Assembly: GCA_943332615.1 (NCBI GenBank)
Contig: CALQQB010000019.1
Span: forward strand, 1 to 64,000
DNA from: Phenylobacterium deserti
GTDB taxonomy: Bacteria > Pseudomonadota > Alphaproteobacteria > Caulobacterales > Caulobacteraceae
Direction: 5' to 3'
Length of the DNA: 64,000 bases
A model generated the notes under the pieces. That model ran no database searches. It was not told the DNA's origin and saw only the letters and a list, made by a program, of their open reading frames with translations. The position numbers and the translations under genes were made by a program. Below, piece after piece: positions 55,080 through 64,000 of this stretch. The stretch's first letter is position 1, and each line of letters starts with the position of its first letter.

Positions 55080-57176
55080 ATGCGCCTTGCCGCCGCCGCG
55101 ACCCTGGTCGCCGGAGTGTTCCTGATGGGCGCCGCCCCCGCGCCTCCCAGCGACCCTTACGTCTACATGGAGGAGATGGACGGCGCGCAGGCCATGGCCT
55201 TCGCCAGGGCCGAGAACGCGCGCTCGCTGCCGCAGTTGCAGAACGATCCGCGCTATGGCGGCCTCTATGCCGACGCCCTGAAGATCGCCACCGCCAAGGA
55301 CCGGATCCCGGCGGTGGGCTTCGCCGGCGACGGGTCGTTCCGCGATTTCTGGCAGGACGCCGAGCATGTGCGCGGGATCTGGCGCACCACCAGCGTCGAG
55401 AGCTATCGCGCCGGCGCGCCCGACTGGAAGACCCTGCTGGACCTGGACGGGCTCTCCAAGGCTGAGGCCGCCAACTGGGTCTGGAAGGGCGCTCAGTGCC
55501 TGGCGCCGGACGACCGCTATTGCCTGGTCAACCTCTCCAACGGCGGCAAGGACGCTGTCGAGGTTCGCGAATTCGACGCTCAGACGGGCAAGTTCATCGA
55601 CGGCGGGTTCAAGCTGCCCGAGGGCAAGCACCGGTTCGACTGGCTGGACAAGGACACGCTGTTCGTCGTCACTGACTGGACCAAGGCCGACGTCACCACC
55701 TCTGGCTACCCCTTCATCGCCAAGATCCTGAAGCGTGGACAGCCGCTGTCGGCCGCCAAGGAGGTCTATCGCGGGACCCAGGCCGATGGCGGCTATGGCG
55801 TACAGCCGGTGGTCCTGAACGAGCCCAATGGCAAGGTCGCCGCGGTGATCATCCAGCGGCCCTTGGATACCTTCAACGCCGAATACTACCTGCTGACCGG
55901 CGAGGGGACCGCCCGCCTGGACCTGCCGAAGAAGTCCCAGATCCAGGGCTACGTCTCCGGCCGGCTGCTGGTCAGCCTGGAGGAAGACTGGGCGGCCAAG
56001 GGCTTCAAGGAGGGCGACCTCGTCGACTTCGACCTGGCGGCGGTGAAGGCGGCGCCCGGCGCCCTGAAGCCCGCCCTGGTGGTGCGGCCCACCCTGAGCC
56101 AGTCCGTCGAGCAGGTTGCGACCACCCGCAACCGGCTGGCCGTGGTGCTGCTGGATAACGTCAAGGGTCAGGTGCGGAGCCTGAAGCGCACGGGCGATAG
56201 CTGGACCTCGACCAACCTGGACCTGCCGAAAGACTCCACCATCAGCATCGACAGCGCCGCCGACAGCGACGACCGGTTGATCGTGAGCATCGCCAGCTAC
56301 CTGACCCCTTCCAGCCAGTGGCTGGCCGACGCCGCGGGCGGACGGCCTGTGAAGCTGCGCGCCCTGCCGGACCGCTTCGACGCCTCAAAGTTCGCCGTCG
56401 AGCAGTTTTGGGCCACGTCGAAGGACGGAACGAAGGTCCCGTACTTCGTGGTCCACGGGAAGGACGTGAAGCTCGACGGGACCAACCCCACCCTGCTCAA
56501 CGCCTACGGCGGCTTCCTGGTCAGCCAGTCGCCGGCCTATTCGGGCATCGTCGGCAAGCTGTGGCTGGAGAAGGGCGGGGTGTTCGCGGTCGCCAACATC
56601 CGCGGCGGCGGCGAGTTCGGCCCGAGGTGGCACAACGCCGGCCTGAAGCTGAACCGCATGCGGGTCTATGACGACTTCTTCGCCGTCTCCGAGGACCTGA
56701 TCGCGCGCAAGATCACCAATCCGAAGAAACTGGGCATCGTCGGCGGCTCGAACGGCGGCCTGCTGATGGGTGTCGCCCTCACGCGGCGCCCCGAACTGTA
56801 CAACGCCATCGTCATCCAGGTGCCGCTGTTCGATATGATCGCCTACGACCACATCGGTGCGGGCTCATCCTGGATCGGCGAGTACGGCGACCCCAAGGTC
56901 CCGGCCGAGCGGGCCATGCTGATGAGCTATTCGCCCTACCAGAACCTGAAGCCCGGCCAGCCCTATCCCCGGGTGTTCATCGAGACGTCCACCAAGGACG
57001 ACCGCGTCCACCCCGCCCACGCCCGCAAGGCCGCCGCGCGGCTTAAGGAATACGGCTACGACTACCTCTATTACGAGAACATCGATGGCGGCCACGCCGC
57101 TGCGGCCAACCTCAACGAACGAGCGGTGCGCGCGGCGCTGGAGTACACCTACCTCCAGCAGCGCCTGATGGACTGA
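55080..57176 (+). CDS. Exported prolyl oligopeptidase (S9 family)
   Basis: A 698-residue serine peptidase that cleaves small peptides, usually after proline. An N-terminal signal peptide (LAAAATLVAGVFLMGAAPAPP) precedes a seven-bladed propeller to about residue 420 and the alpha/beta hydrolase domain. Catalytic Ser557 is in GGSNGGLL, the Asp lies in TKDDRVHPAHARK (Asp640/641) and His672 is in DGGHAA. The signal peptide indicates a periplasmic or secreted enzyme, unlike cytosolic prolyl oligopeptidase. The ATG at 55080 was used; a TTG two codons earlier is possible. Confidence 0.93.
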   Translation: MRLAAAATLVAGVFLMGAAPAPPSDPYVYMEEMDGAQAMAFARAENARSLPQLQNDPRYGGLYADALKIATAKDRIPAVGFAGDGSFRDFWQDAEHVRGIWRTTSVESYRAGAPDWKTLLDLDGLSKAEAANWVWKGAQCLAPDDRYCLVNLSNGGKDAVEVREFDAQTGKFIDGGFKLPEGKHRFDWLDKDTLFVVTDWTKADVTTSGYPFIAKILKRGQPLSAAKEVYRGTQADGGYGVQPVVLNEPNGKVAAVIIQRPLDTFNAEYYLLTGEGTARLDLPKKSQIQGYVSGRLLVSLEEDWAAKGFKEGDLVDFDLAAVKAAPGALKPALVVRPTLSQSVEQVATTRNRLAVVLLDNVKGQVRSLKRTGDSWTSTNLDLPKDSTISIDSAADSDDRLIVSIASYLTPSSQWLADAAGGRPVKLRALPDRFDASKFAVEQFWATSKDGTKVPYFVVHGKDVKLDGTNPTLLNAYGGFLVSQSPAYSGIVGKLWLEKGGVFAVANIRGGGEFGPRWHNAGLKLNRMRVYDDFFAVSEDLIARKITNPKKLGIVGGSNGGLLMGVALTRRPELYNAIVIQVPLFDMIAYDHIGAGSSWIGEYGDPKVPAERAMLMSYSPYQNLKPGQPYPRVFIETSTKDDRVHPAHARKAAARLKEYGYDYLYYENIDGGHAAAANLNERAVRAALEYTYLQQRLMD

Positions 57177-57203
57177 GGGCGCGCCGGCCCGACCATCCGT
57201 AAC

Positions 57204-57920
57204 TTACCTTACGAACGAGGCGCCGTTGATATCCAGGACCGCCCCCGTCATCGACGCCGGCGCCTCCAGGGCCAGCCACGCGGCCGTGGTCGCGACCTCG
57301 CCCGGATCGGCGACCCGGCCCAGCGGGATATCCGCCAGCAGCCTGTCGCCGCCCCGGCTGGCCAGGTAGTCCTCGGCCATGCCGGTCATGGTGAAGCCCG
57401 GGCAGACGGCGAACGCCAGGATGCCCTCGGCCGCATAGCCGCGCGCGATCGACTTGGTCATCGCCACCATGCCAGCCTTGGACGCCGCATAGTGCCAGTG
57501 CGCCGGCGAGTCGCCGCGATAGGCTGCCCGGCTGGCGATGTTCACCAGCCGCCCGCCGACGCCCCGCTCGCGCCAGTGCAGGATGGCGCGTCGCGACAGG
57601 TCGGCCGAGGCCTGCAGGTTGATCTGCAGCGTGCGGCTCCAGGATTCCTGCCAGAATTCCAGCGTCGCATCGACATCCACCGCTTCGAACACCCCGGCGT
57701 TGTTGATCAGCACATCGATCCGCCCGTCCAGCGCCCCCAGCGCCCGGTCCCACAGGCGCTCGGTGGCGGAGGGGTCCGCCAGGTCGGCGCCCAGCACCCC
57801 TGGCCCGTCCGCCCGACCATGCCCCACCACCCGCGCCCGACCCGCCAGACCCTCGACGATGGCCGCGCCGATGCCGCGCGTGGAACCGGTGACAAGGATG
57901 TGGGGCAGGGGCGTGGTCAT
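57204..57920 (-). CDS. Short-chain dehydrogenase/reductase
   Basis: A 238-residue NAD(P)-dependent oxidoreductase of the classical SDR family. The cofactor loop is VTGSTRGIGAAI (TGxxxGIG at 11-18) and NNAG is in VLINNAGVFE. The catalytic residues are Ser130, Tyr144 and Lys148 (NIASRAAYRG..., HYAASKAGM). Both FabG-like ketoreductases and sugar-alcohol dehydrogenases share this pattern, so the substrate cannot be named. It converges on the S9 peptidase gene. Confidence 0.92.
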   Translation of the reverse strand: MTTPLPHILVTGSTRGIGAAIVEGLAGRARVVGHGRADGPGVLGADLADPSATERLWDRALGALDGRIDVLINNAGVFEAVDVDATLEFWQESWSRTLQINLQASADLSRRAILHWRERGVGGRLVNIASRAAYRGDSPAHWHYAASKAGMVAMTKSIARGYAAEGILAFAVCPGFTMTGMAEDYLASRGGDRLLADIPLGRVADPGEVATTAAWLALEAPASMTGAVLDINGASFVR

Positions 57921-57989
57921 GCCCTTTGGTGTAGCGCCGCCCGCTTCATGGGCAAGGCGCCCCGGCCACCCCTCGGACGTCGATTGCCC

Positions 57990-58451
57990 CTAAGGCTGCG
58001 GCCGGGTCTCGAACTTGGCGACGACGTAGGTGAACGATCCGCCCGCCGCCACTTCAACCTGATGCGGCTGGCCGGCGGGAATCCACAGCACGTCGCCGGG
58101 CGCGAGCGGATAACGGGTCCCGCCGACGATGCTGCCGCCGCGACGTTCGCCGGGCGCCGTGTCGCGACCGCCCTCGACCGTCCCGCCCACCAGAACGGTG
58201 GCGTTCCCGGCCTGGACGATGAACTCGTCGGCGAGCTTCGCGTGGACTTCGACCTCGCCGGTCTTCTCGCGCCGGGCGATCAGCATCTGAGCGCCGGGCC
58301 CGGTTGGGATGGCGTAATTCACCAGGCCGTCCGTGGTCTTGGCGACCTTCGCGGCGAGGTCCTTGGCGGAGACATAGTGGGGCCCGTCCTGGGCCCGGGA
58401 GACCGCCGGCGCCATCGCGGCGACGGAGAGCAGGATGGCGGCTGCGCGCAT
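57990..58451 (-). CDS. Exported cupin-domain protein
   Basis: A 153-residue protein with a Sec signal (RAAAILLSVAAMAPAVSRAQ) and a single cupin barrel: EVEVHAKLADEFIVQAGNATVLVGG (motif 1, with one His and a Glu) and YPLAPGDVLWIPAGQPHQVEVAAGGSFTYVV (motif 2, with PHQ). The metal-binding His/Glu set is mostly present. The ligand is unknown. The start at MRAAAIL gives the signal peptide; the longer in-frame reading runs through the tRNA-Cys gene and is spurious. Confidence 0.85.
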   Translation of the reverse strand: MRAAAILLSVAAMAPAVSRAQDGPHYVSAKDLAAKVAKTTDGLVNYAIPTGPGAQMLIARREKTGEVEVHAKLADEFIVQAGNATVLVGGTVEGGRDTAPGERRGGSIVGGTRYPLAPGDVLWIPAGQPHQVEVAAGGSFTYVVAKFETRPQP

Positions 58452-58494
58452 GGCGGACGTCCCCACCGGCCTTGGAAAGGAGCCGGCATGAAGT

Positions 58495-58568
58495 TGGAGG
58501 CCTGACCGGGAATCGAACCCGGGTGCACGGATTTGCAGTCCGGTGCGTAACCACTCCGCCATCAGGCC
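58495..58568 (-). tRNA. tRNA-Cys (GCA)
   Basis: A 74-nt cloverleaf on the minus strand: acceptor GGCCTGA/TCAGGCC, D arm GCGG...ACGC, anticodon loop CTGCAAA (GCA) on stem CCGGA/TCCGT with one mismatch-tolerant pair, T arm CCGGG-TTCGATT-CCCGG, and an encoded CCA after T73. It lies 44 bases before the cupin gene on the same strand. Confidence 0.96.
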
Positions 58569-58679
58569 GCCGGAGGTGAGGGCGGGTGCTATCAGAACGG
58601 CCTATCCGCCGCAATTGCCTTCCGGAATGGGCCGCCTTAAACCCCGCGCGACGGATGTCTCCGTATCCCAAGGATTCCC

Positions 58680-59243
58680 ATGGCCGACTTCGCCGCCGCC
58701 CGCCTCAACATGGTGGAAAGCCAGGTGCGCACCCAGGACGTGACCGACGTGCGGATCACCGACGTCATGCGCACCCTGCCGCGCGAGGACTTCGTGCCCG
58801 AGGGTCGTGCGTTCCAGGCCTATGCCGACCTGGAGGTCGAATACGCGCCGGGCCGCTGGCTCCTGAAGCCGCGGGATGTGGCCAAACTGATCTATGCGCT
58901 GCGCCCGCTACCCGGCGAGACCGCGCTGGCGATCTCGGCGCCGTATGCGGCAGCGGTGATCGCGGCCCTGGGCGTGACGGTGACCCAGATCGACGCCGGC
59001 CAGGCCCCGCCTGCCGGCCCCTTCGACATCGTGGTCTGCGAGGGCGCCGTCGCCCGCGCGCCGCAGGCCTGGACCGCGGTCCTGGCGACGAACGGCCGGC
59101 TGGGCGTGGTCGAACGGTCGGGTCCGGTGGGCCAGGCCTGCCTCTATGTGCGGGCCGAGGGCGGCGTCGGTCGGCGAGACCTGTTCGACAGCTTCTCGCC
59201 CGTACTGGCCGGGTTCGAACCGCAACACGGTTTCGCCTTCTAG
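58680..59243 (+). CDS. Degenerate protein-L-isoaspartate methyltransferase-like protein
   Basis: A 187-residue protein related to Pcm in its N-terminal third (ARLNMVESQVRTQDVTDVRITDVMRTLPREDFVPEGRAFQAYADLEV). Where true Pcm has the SAM motif VLEIGTGSGY it reads ALAISAPYAAAVIAALG, without the glycine loop. FDIVVCEGAV is then a degraded motif II. It is also shorter than Pcm. It is therefore unlikely to be an active methyltransferase. It stands directly before tolC; this pairing recurs in alphaproteobacteria, so a role tied to export is possible. Confidence 0.8.
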   Translation: MADFAAARLNMVESQVRTQDVTDVRITDVMRTLPREDFVPEGRAFQAYADLEVEYAPGRWLLKPRDVAKLIYALRPLPGETALAISAPYAAAVIAALGVTVTQIDAGQAPPAGPFDIVVCEGAVARAPQAWTAVLATNGRLGVVERSGPVGQACLYVRAEGGVGRRDLFDSFSPVLAGFEPQHGFAF

Positions 59244-59359
59244 GTGAAAGTGAAACACCTTCGAAACGGTGGCGTGAAAAAAGCTTAAGGTGACTGAGCT
59301 TGGTCCAGGCGGCAGACGACGCATATACCAAGCGTCTCTCGCGAGATCGGGGATACCGA

Positions 59360-60898
59360 ATGCCGATGAACTTCCGTGGCCGCCTGATGGCTGCGACTGT
59401 GTGTGCGGGCGTCCTTGGCGCCGCTGTGCCAGCGGGGGCTGAGACCCTCGCCGACGCCATTGCGTTGGCGTACCAGAACAATCCCACGCTGCAGGCGCAG
59501 CGGTCCAGTCAGCGTGTGCTGGACGAGAGCTATGTGCAGGCCCGCTCGGGCTGGCGTCCGACCCTGGGCGCGCAAGCCACCGCCAACTGGGCCGAGACGC
59601 AGACGCCCAAGGCCGGCCGCGGCGTCGACCTGAACGGCGACGGCGTACCCGACAGCTTCGGCTCCGGCGGCGTGCGGCGCAGCAACCGCGGCACCGCGGG
59701 GCTCAGTTTCAACCAGCCGCTGTGGACCGGTGGCCGCGTGGCCGCCGCGGTCAATTCGGCGAATGCCGATGTGCTGCAGGGCCGCGAAAACCTTCGCCGG
59801 GTCGAGGCGACGGTGATCGTCACGGTGATCCAGGCCTATGCTGACAACCGTCGCGACCAGGAATCGCTACGTATCCGCCAGGAGAACGTCAACGTCCTGA
59901 CCCGGCAGCTGCAGGAATCGCAGGCCCGCTTCGATGTTGGCGAACTGACCCGAACCGACGTGGCCCAGTCCCAGGCCCGTCTGGCCCAGGCCAAGTCGCT
60001 GCTCCAGTCGGCCGTCGCCCTGCTGGCCATCACGCGGGCCGGCTACGCGACCGTGGTCGGGCAGAACCCCGGCGACCTCGCCCCGGAGCCGTCGCTGGCC
60101 TACCTGCTGCCGACCGATCCCGAAGAGGCCTACAAGGTCGCAGAGGAGCAGAACCCGCAGTTGCGGGGCCAGCAACTCGCCGAACAGTCCAGCCGCGCCC
60201 GCATCGCCGGCGCCCGGGCCGAACGGATGCCGTCGGTCTCCGCCAACCTCTCGGTCCAGCACAACGGTCTGATCGATCCCTTCGACCCGGGCAGCAACTT
60301 CGGCCGCTCGATGAGCGCCACCGTCACCGCCTCCGTGCCGCTGTTCACCGGCGGCCTCACCACCTCGCGGATCCGCCAGGCTGTGGAGCGCAACAACACT
60401 GACAAGATCACGGTCGAGACGGTCCGCCGCAACGTCGTCCAGGGTGTGACCCAGTTCTGGAGCCAGCTGATCGCGGCGCGCTCCAACATCAGCTCCAGCG
60501 AGGAGCAGGTGCGCGCCAGCCGAATCGCCGCCGAGGGCACCCGCGAGGAACAGAAGGTGGGCCTGCGCACCACCATCGACGTGCTGAACGCCGAGCAGGA
60601 GCTGCGCCAAGCGGAGCTGAACCAGGTGAGCGCGCGGCGCGACGAATATGTGGCCGCCGCCAACGTGCTGGCCACCATGGGCCGGCTGGAAGCCAGGAAC
60701 CTGATCCCGAGCGTTCCGCAGTACGATTCGGCCAAGAACTTCCGCAAGCTGAAGATGACCTGGGGCTGGGTGCCTTGGGAGGAGCCGGTTGGCCTCCTGG
60801 ATGAGGGTCTCACCCCCTGGCCGTCGAAGGCGCCTGCCGCGAGACCGGATGCGGCGCCGATCGGCCCGGGCCTGCAACCGGCGCCCGTCAGGCCTTGA
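59360..60898 (+). CDS. tolC: TolC-family outer-membrane channel protein
   Basis: TolC forms the trimeric outer-membrane duct used by RND pumps and type I secretion. The 512-residue protein has a signal peptide (AATVCAGVLGAAVPAGAETL), and the two duplicated halves show the TolC pattern: LADAIALAYQNNPTLQAQRSSQRVLDESYVQARSGWRP and NYxx-like LSVQHN in the second, with long coiled-coil helices (IVTVIQAYADNRRDQESLRIRQENVNVLTRQL; AEGTREEQKVGLRTTIDVLNAEQELRQAE). The C-terminal tail after about 455 is Pro-rich. The ATG at 59360 was used, with 59366 possible. Confidence 0.94.
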   Translation: MPMNFRGRLMAATVCAGVLGAAVPAGAETLADAIALAYQNNPTLQAQRSSQRVLDESYVQARSGWRPTLGAQATANWAETQTPKAGRGVDLNGDGVPDSFGSGGVRRSNRGTAGLSFNQPLWTGGRVAAAVNSANADVLQGRENLRRVEATVIVTVIQAYADNRRDQESLRIRQENVNVLTRQLQESQARFDVGELTRTDVAQSQARLAQAKSLLQSAVALLAITRAGYATVVGQNPGDLAPEPSLAYLLPTDPEEAYKVAEEQNPQLRGQQLAEQSSRARIAGARAERMPSVSANLSVQHNGLIDPFDPGSNFGRSMSATVTASVPLFTGGLTTSRIRQAVERNNTDKITVETVRRNVVQGVTQFWSQLIAARSNISSSEEQVRASRIAAEGTREEQKVGLRTTIDVLNAEQELRQAELNQVSARRDEYVAAANVLATMGRLEARNLIPSVPQYDSAKNFRKLKMTWGWVPWEEPVGLLDEGLTPWPSKAPAARPDAAPIGPGLQPAPVRP

Positions 60899-61096
60899 GC
60901 GACACCGGCGCGGCATTCGGTCGCGCTGCGGTCTTATGGTGTGCCCGCACGCCTTGATTCGGCGCGCGTGAGGGTTTCTTCCGGCCATTGACCGAACGGC
61001 CGGCTGACACGTTGACGCTCTGTTATTCCGGAAATTGCAGGATGATGCGGGCGCGCATAGGGTCAGCGCACAGATTCACATGCGGCGGCACGGGCA

Positions 61097-61696
61097 ATGT
61101 CTGAACAGTCCTCACAAGAACCGACCATGGAGGAAATCCTCGCCTCCATCCGCCGCATCATCTCCGAAGATGAAGCGCCGGCCGAAGGCGAGCCGGCGGT
61201 CCCTGAACCGGAGCCCGCCGCCGCCAAGGTCGCTGCGGAGATCGAGACCCCGGCCGCCGAACCGACGATATCCGGATCGTCCGAAGCCGCCACCGTGCCG
61301 GAATACGAGCCGAGCTTCGCTGTGGAGCCCGAACTGCCCCCGATGCCGGATCTGGACGATCAGGACGACGGCGACCTCGAACTGACGCAGCGGGTGGAAA
61401 CCCTTGGCGACCTCGACGTCATGGCGCCGCCCGCCCCGGCCCCTGAGCCGGTCGCGGCGCCGCCGATCGCCACCCTGGTCAGCGCCCATGTCGCCACCGC
61501 CACGGCCGCCAGCTTCAGCGCGCTCACGTCGGGCCTGCTGGTGCCGCGTTCGGACCGCACCCTTGAGGACGTGGTCCGCGACCTGCTGACCCCGCTGCTG
61601 AAGGCCTGGCTCGACGAGAACCTGCAACGCGTCGTGGACGAGGCGGTCCGCGCCGAGGTCGACCGCATCTCCCGCCTGGGGGCCGGAGCCCGCTAA
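61097..61696 (+). CDS. popZ: Polar organizing protein PopZ (DUF2497)
   Basis: PopZ forms the polar microdomain that anchors the ParB-bound origin and recruits cell-cycle kinases in Caulobacterales. The 199-residue protein has the N-terminal helix EPTMEEILASIRRIISEDE, then a long Pro/Glu/Asp/Ala-rich disordered stretch (about 25-135). The C-terminal oligomerisation helices are RTLEDVVRDLLTPLLKAWLDENLQRVVDEAVRAEVDRISR. The order popZ-valS is the same as in Caulobacter. The upstream gap 60899-61096 has a TTGACG at 61012 but no convincing -10. Confidence 0.95.
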   Translation: MSEQSSQEPTMEEILASIRRIISEDEAPAEGEPAVPEPEPAAAKVAAEIETPAAEPTISGSSEAATVPEYEPSFAVEPELPPMPDLDDQDDGDLELTQRVETLGDLDVMAPPAPAPEPVAAPPIATLVSAHVATATAASFSALTSGLLVPRSDRTLEDVVRDLLTPLLKAWLDENLQRVVDEAVRAEVDRISRLGAGAR

Positions 61697-61796
61697 GGCG
61701 CGTCCCGACCGGCCTTCGCGCCAGCCGCTTCGCGTTCGCCGCCAACCCCTGTAAGACCCCGGCGGCGCCTGCTTTGGGCGCGCGTTACGTATGGCC

Positions 61797-64000
61797 ATGC
61801 TCGACAAGACCTTCGATCCCAAGACCGCCGAACCGCGCCTCTACAAAGCCTGGGAGGAAAGCGGCGGCTTCGCGCCGATCGACGACCCGAACGCCGAGCC
61901 GTTCTCCATCGTCATCCCGCCGCCCAACGTCACCGGTTCGCTGCACATTGGGCACGCGCTGAACAACACCCTGCAGGACGTGCTGATCCGCTTCGAGCGC
62001 ATGCGTGGCAAGGCGGCCCTGTGGCTGCCCGGCACCGACCACGCCGGCATCGCCACCCAGATGGTCGTGGAGCGCCAGTTGGCCGAGGCCGGCAACCAGG
62101 GCCGCCGCGACATGGGCCGCGAGGCGTTCGTCGCCAAGGTCTGGGAGTGGAAGGCCAAGTCTGGCGGCACGATCGTCAACCAGCTGAAGCGCCTGGGCGC
62201 CTCCTGCGATTGGAGCCGCGAACGCTTCACCCTCGACGAGGGCCTGTCGGCCGCCGTCCGCAAGGTCTTCGTCACCTTGCACAAGCAGAAGCTGATCTAC
62301 CGCGACAAGCGGCTGGTGAACTGGGACCCGCACTTCCAGACCGCCATCTCCGACCTGGAGGTCGAGGCCCGCGAGGTCGATGGCTTCTACTGGCACTTCG
62401 CCTATCCGCTGGAGGACGGCTCCGGCGAGATCGTGGTCGCCACCACCCGGCCGGAGACCATGCTGGGCGACACCGCCGTTGCCGTGCATCCGTCGGACGA
62501 GCGCTACAAGGCGCTGGTCGGCCGCGCCGTGCGCCTGCCGATCGTGAACCGCCCGATCCCGATCATCGCCGACGAATATCCGGACCCCGAGAAAGGCTCT
62601 GGCGCCGTCAAGATCACCCCGGCCCACGACTTCAACGACTTCATGGTCGGCAAGCGCCACAACCTGCCGGTCATCAACATCTTCGACGATTTCGCTCGCA
62701 TCAACGACAACGCGCCGGCCGAGTATCGCGGCCTGGACCGTTTCGCCGCCCGCAAGAAGGTGGTCGAGCAGTTCGAGGCCCTGGGCCTGCTGCGCGAGAT
62801 CGAGAAGACCCGCCACACCGTGCCGCACGGGGACCGCTCCGGCGTGGTCGTCGAGCCCTACCTGACCGACCAGTGGTACGTCGCCGCCGACGTGCTGGCC
62901 AAGCCGGCCATCAAGGCCGTCGAGGACGGCGACACCGTCTTCGTGCCTAAGGCCTGGGAGAAGACCTACTTCGAGTGGATGCGGAACATCCAGCCGTGGT
63001 GCGTCTCCCGCCAGCTGTGGTGGGGCCACCGCATCCCCGCCTGGTACGGCCCGGACGGCAAGGCCTTCGTGGAGGAGACCGAGGCCGAGGCGCAGAAAAT
63101 GGCCGACGAGCACTATGGCCGCCCCACACCGCTGCGCCAGGACGAGGACGTCCTCGACACCTGGTTCTCGTCGGGCCTGTGGCCGTTCTCCACCCTGGGC
63201 TGGCCGGACAAGACCTCCGACCTGGCGCGGTTCTACCCGACCCACACCCTGATCACCGGCTTCGACATCATCTTCTTCTGGGTGGCCCGGATGATGATGC
63301 AGGGCCTGCACTTCACCGGCGAGGTCCCGTTCAAGCGGGTGTTCATCAACGCCCTCGTGCGCGACGCCGAGGGAAAGAAGATGTCCAAGTCCAAGGGCAA
63401 CGTCATGGACCCGCTGGAACTGGTGGACGACTACGGCGCCGACGCGCTCCGCTTCACGCTCACCGCCATGTCCGGCCAGGCACGCGACATTAAGCTCAGC
63501 CGACAACGCATTGAAGGATATCGCAATTTCGGCACCAAGCTGTGGAATGCCACCCGCTTCTGCCAGATGAACGGCTGCGCCCGCGCCGAAGGCTTCGACC
63601 CCGCCCAGGTGAGGGCGCCGCTCAACCGCTGGATCGTCGGCGAGACCCAGCGCACCGCCGCCGCCGTCACCACCGCCCTCAACGACTGCGGCTTCGGCGA
63701 GTCCACCGAGATCCTCTACCGCTTCATCTGGAACCAGTTCTGCGACTGGTACGTCGAACTGGCCAAGCCGCTGCTGACCGGCGATGACGAGGCCGCCAAG
63801 GCCGAGACCCAGGCCACCACCGCCTGGGTGCTGGACGTGATCCTGAAGCTGCTGCACCCGGTCATGCCCTTCATCACCGAAGAGCTATGGGCCCAGACCG
63901 CTGACCTGGGCGCCGCGCGCGGGGAGGGCGGCTTCCTGATGGTGGCGAAATGGCCCGACCTGCCGGCCAGCCTGGTCGATCCGGCCGCCGACGGCGAGGT
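61797..64000 (+). CDS. valS: Valyl-tRNA synthetase, N-terminal part
   Basis: The first 734 codons; the gene runs beyond the window. ValS is the class I enzyme that charges tRNA-Val and edits mischarged threonine. It shows the HIGH motif as [20 protein letters not shown] and the editing domain ([20 protein letters not shown]). [35 protein letters not shown] and the KMSKS loop [25 protein letters not shown] are also present, followed by the anticodon-binding helices. Two ATG codons (61791 and 61797) are possible starts; neither has a strong ribosome-binding site. Confidence 0.96.
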   Translation, partial: MLDKTFDPKTAEPRLYKAWEESGGFAPIDDPNAEPFSIVIPPPNVTGSLHIGHALNNTLQDVLIRFERMRGKAALWLPGTDHAGIATQMVVERQLAEAGNQGRRDMGREAFVAKVWEWKAKSGGTIVNQLKRLGASCDWSRERFTLDEGLSAAVRKVFVTLHKQKLIYRDKRLVNWDPHFQTAISDLEVEAREVDGFYWHFAYPLEDGSGEIVVATTRPETMLGDTAVAVHPSDERYKALVGRAVRLPIVNRPIPIIADEYPDPEKGSGAVKITPAHDFNDFMVGKRHNLPVINIFDDFARINDNAPAEYRGLDRFAARKKVVEQFEALGLLREIEKTRHTVPHGDRSGVVVEPYLTDQWYVAADVLAKPAIKAVEDGDTVFVPKAWEKTYFEWMRNIQPWCVSRQLWWGHRIPAWYGPDGKAFVEETEAEAQKMADEHYGRPTPLRQDEDVLDTWFSSGLWPFSTLGWPDKTSDLARFYPTHTLITGFDIIFFWVARMMMQGLHFTGEVPFKRVFINALVRDAEGKKMSKSKGNVMDPLELVDDYGADALRFTLTAMSGQARDIKLSRQRIEGYRNFGTKLWNATRFCQMNGCARAEGFDPAQVRAPLNRWIVGETQRTAAAVTTALNDCGFGESTEILYRFIWNQFCDWYVELAKPLLTGDDEAAKAETQATTAWVLDVILKLLHPVMPFITEELWAQTADLGAARGEGGFLMVAKWPDLPASLVDPAADGE

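Noticed and set aside
58452-58562. N-terminal extension of the cupin protein
   Set aside because: It translates the tRNA-Cys gene. The ATG at 58451 begins a proper signal peptide.

Overview
The window comes from a very GC-rich alphaproteobacterium of the order Caulobacterales, most likely a Phenylobacterium- or Caulobacter-like member of the Caulobacteraceae. The evidence is the gene content: popZ next to valS, a DipM-type LysM/LytM protein next to surE-pcm, the flgI-fliX divergon followed by dksA, a CtrA-type TTAA-N7-TTAA box, and an alphaproteobacterial GTTC-N7-GTTC LexA box at uvrA. It is ordinary chromosome with tightly packed, often overlapping genes. No prophage, conventional insertion sequence or CRISPR array was seen.

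Layout. Positions 1-9200 hold a housekeeping and envelope block: a SPOR-protein end, nagZ-scpA-scpB, tatABC, serS-surE-pcm and dipM. Positions 9200-17400 hold small conserved proteins, a cold-shock gene, a DUF815 ATPase, yajC-secD-secF with an Mth938-like gene, a PuuD-like membrane protein, a squalene/phytoene-synthase-like protein and trmFO. Positions 17500-25300 hold a membrane protein, a glutathione transferase, a repeat-bounded DUF559 nuclease unit, SOS-controlled uvrA, a mazEF pair and an OPT transporter. Positions 25300-28800 hold a small exported protein, a Tat-exported FMN dehydrogenase with an internal CxxCH, and an FMN-riboswitch-controlled ribH2-thioesterase-DUF1330 operon. Positions 28775-31800 hold flagellar P-ring genes (flgI, a FlgJ-like gene, flbY), divergent fliX, and a dksA-family gene. 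Positions 31800-45000 hold RidA, glutamine-dependent NAD synthetase, a CocE-type hydrolase with a LOG-family protein, an Atm1-type ABC exporter, an RND efflux pump, glyoxalase I and a DedA protein. Positions 45150-49620 hold tRNA-Asn, two tandem PEP-CTERM proteins, mpl and a membrane-anchored unknown. Positions 49860-57200 hold an acyl-CoA dehydrogenase-phosphotransferase-DUF6285 group, a WYL regulator, a vapBC pair and an S9 peptidase. Positions 57200-64000 hold an SDR, a cupin, tRNA-Cys, a degenerate Pcm-like gene, tolC, popZ and the start of valS.

Several clusters act together. Protein export is served by tatABC, yajC-secDF and tolC. Peptidoglycan metabolism and division are served by nagZ, mpl and dipM. 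Chromosome and pole organisation is served by scpAB and popZ. Cell-cycle control appears as CtrA-like boxes at fliX and upstream of mpl.

The most unusual element is a family of two-armed inverted repeats. One unit is completely filled by a DUF559 nuclease gene (about 19036-19514). A second, gene-less unit (about 15879-16021) supplies the C-terminus of TrmFO. Their second hairpins differ in sequence but mostly keep pairing, which suggests a structure-selected mobile element. Other points of interest are the exported flavoenzyme with a heme-c-like motif, a perfect palindrome over the nadE promoter, a possible small antisense transcript driven from a CtrA-type box, and a hairpin between tatA and tatB.
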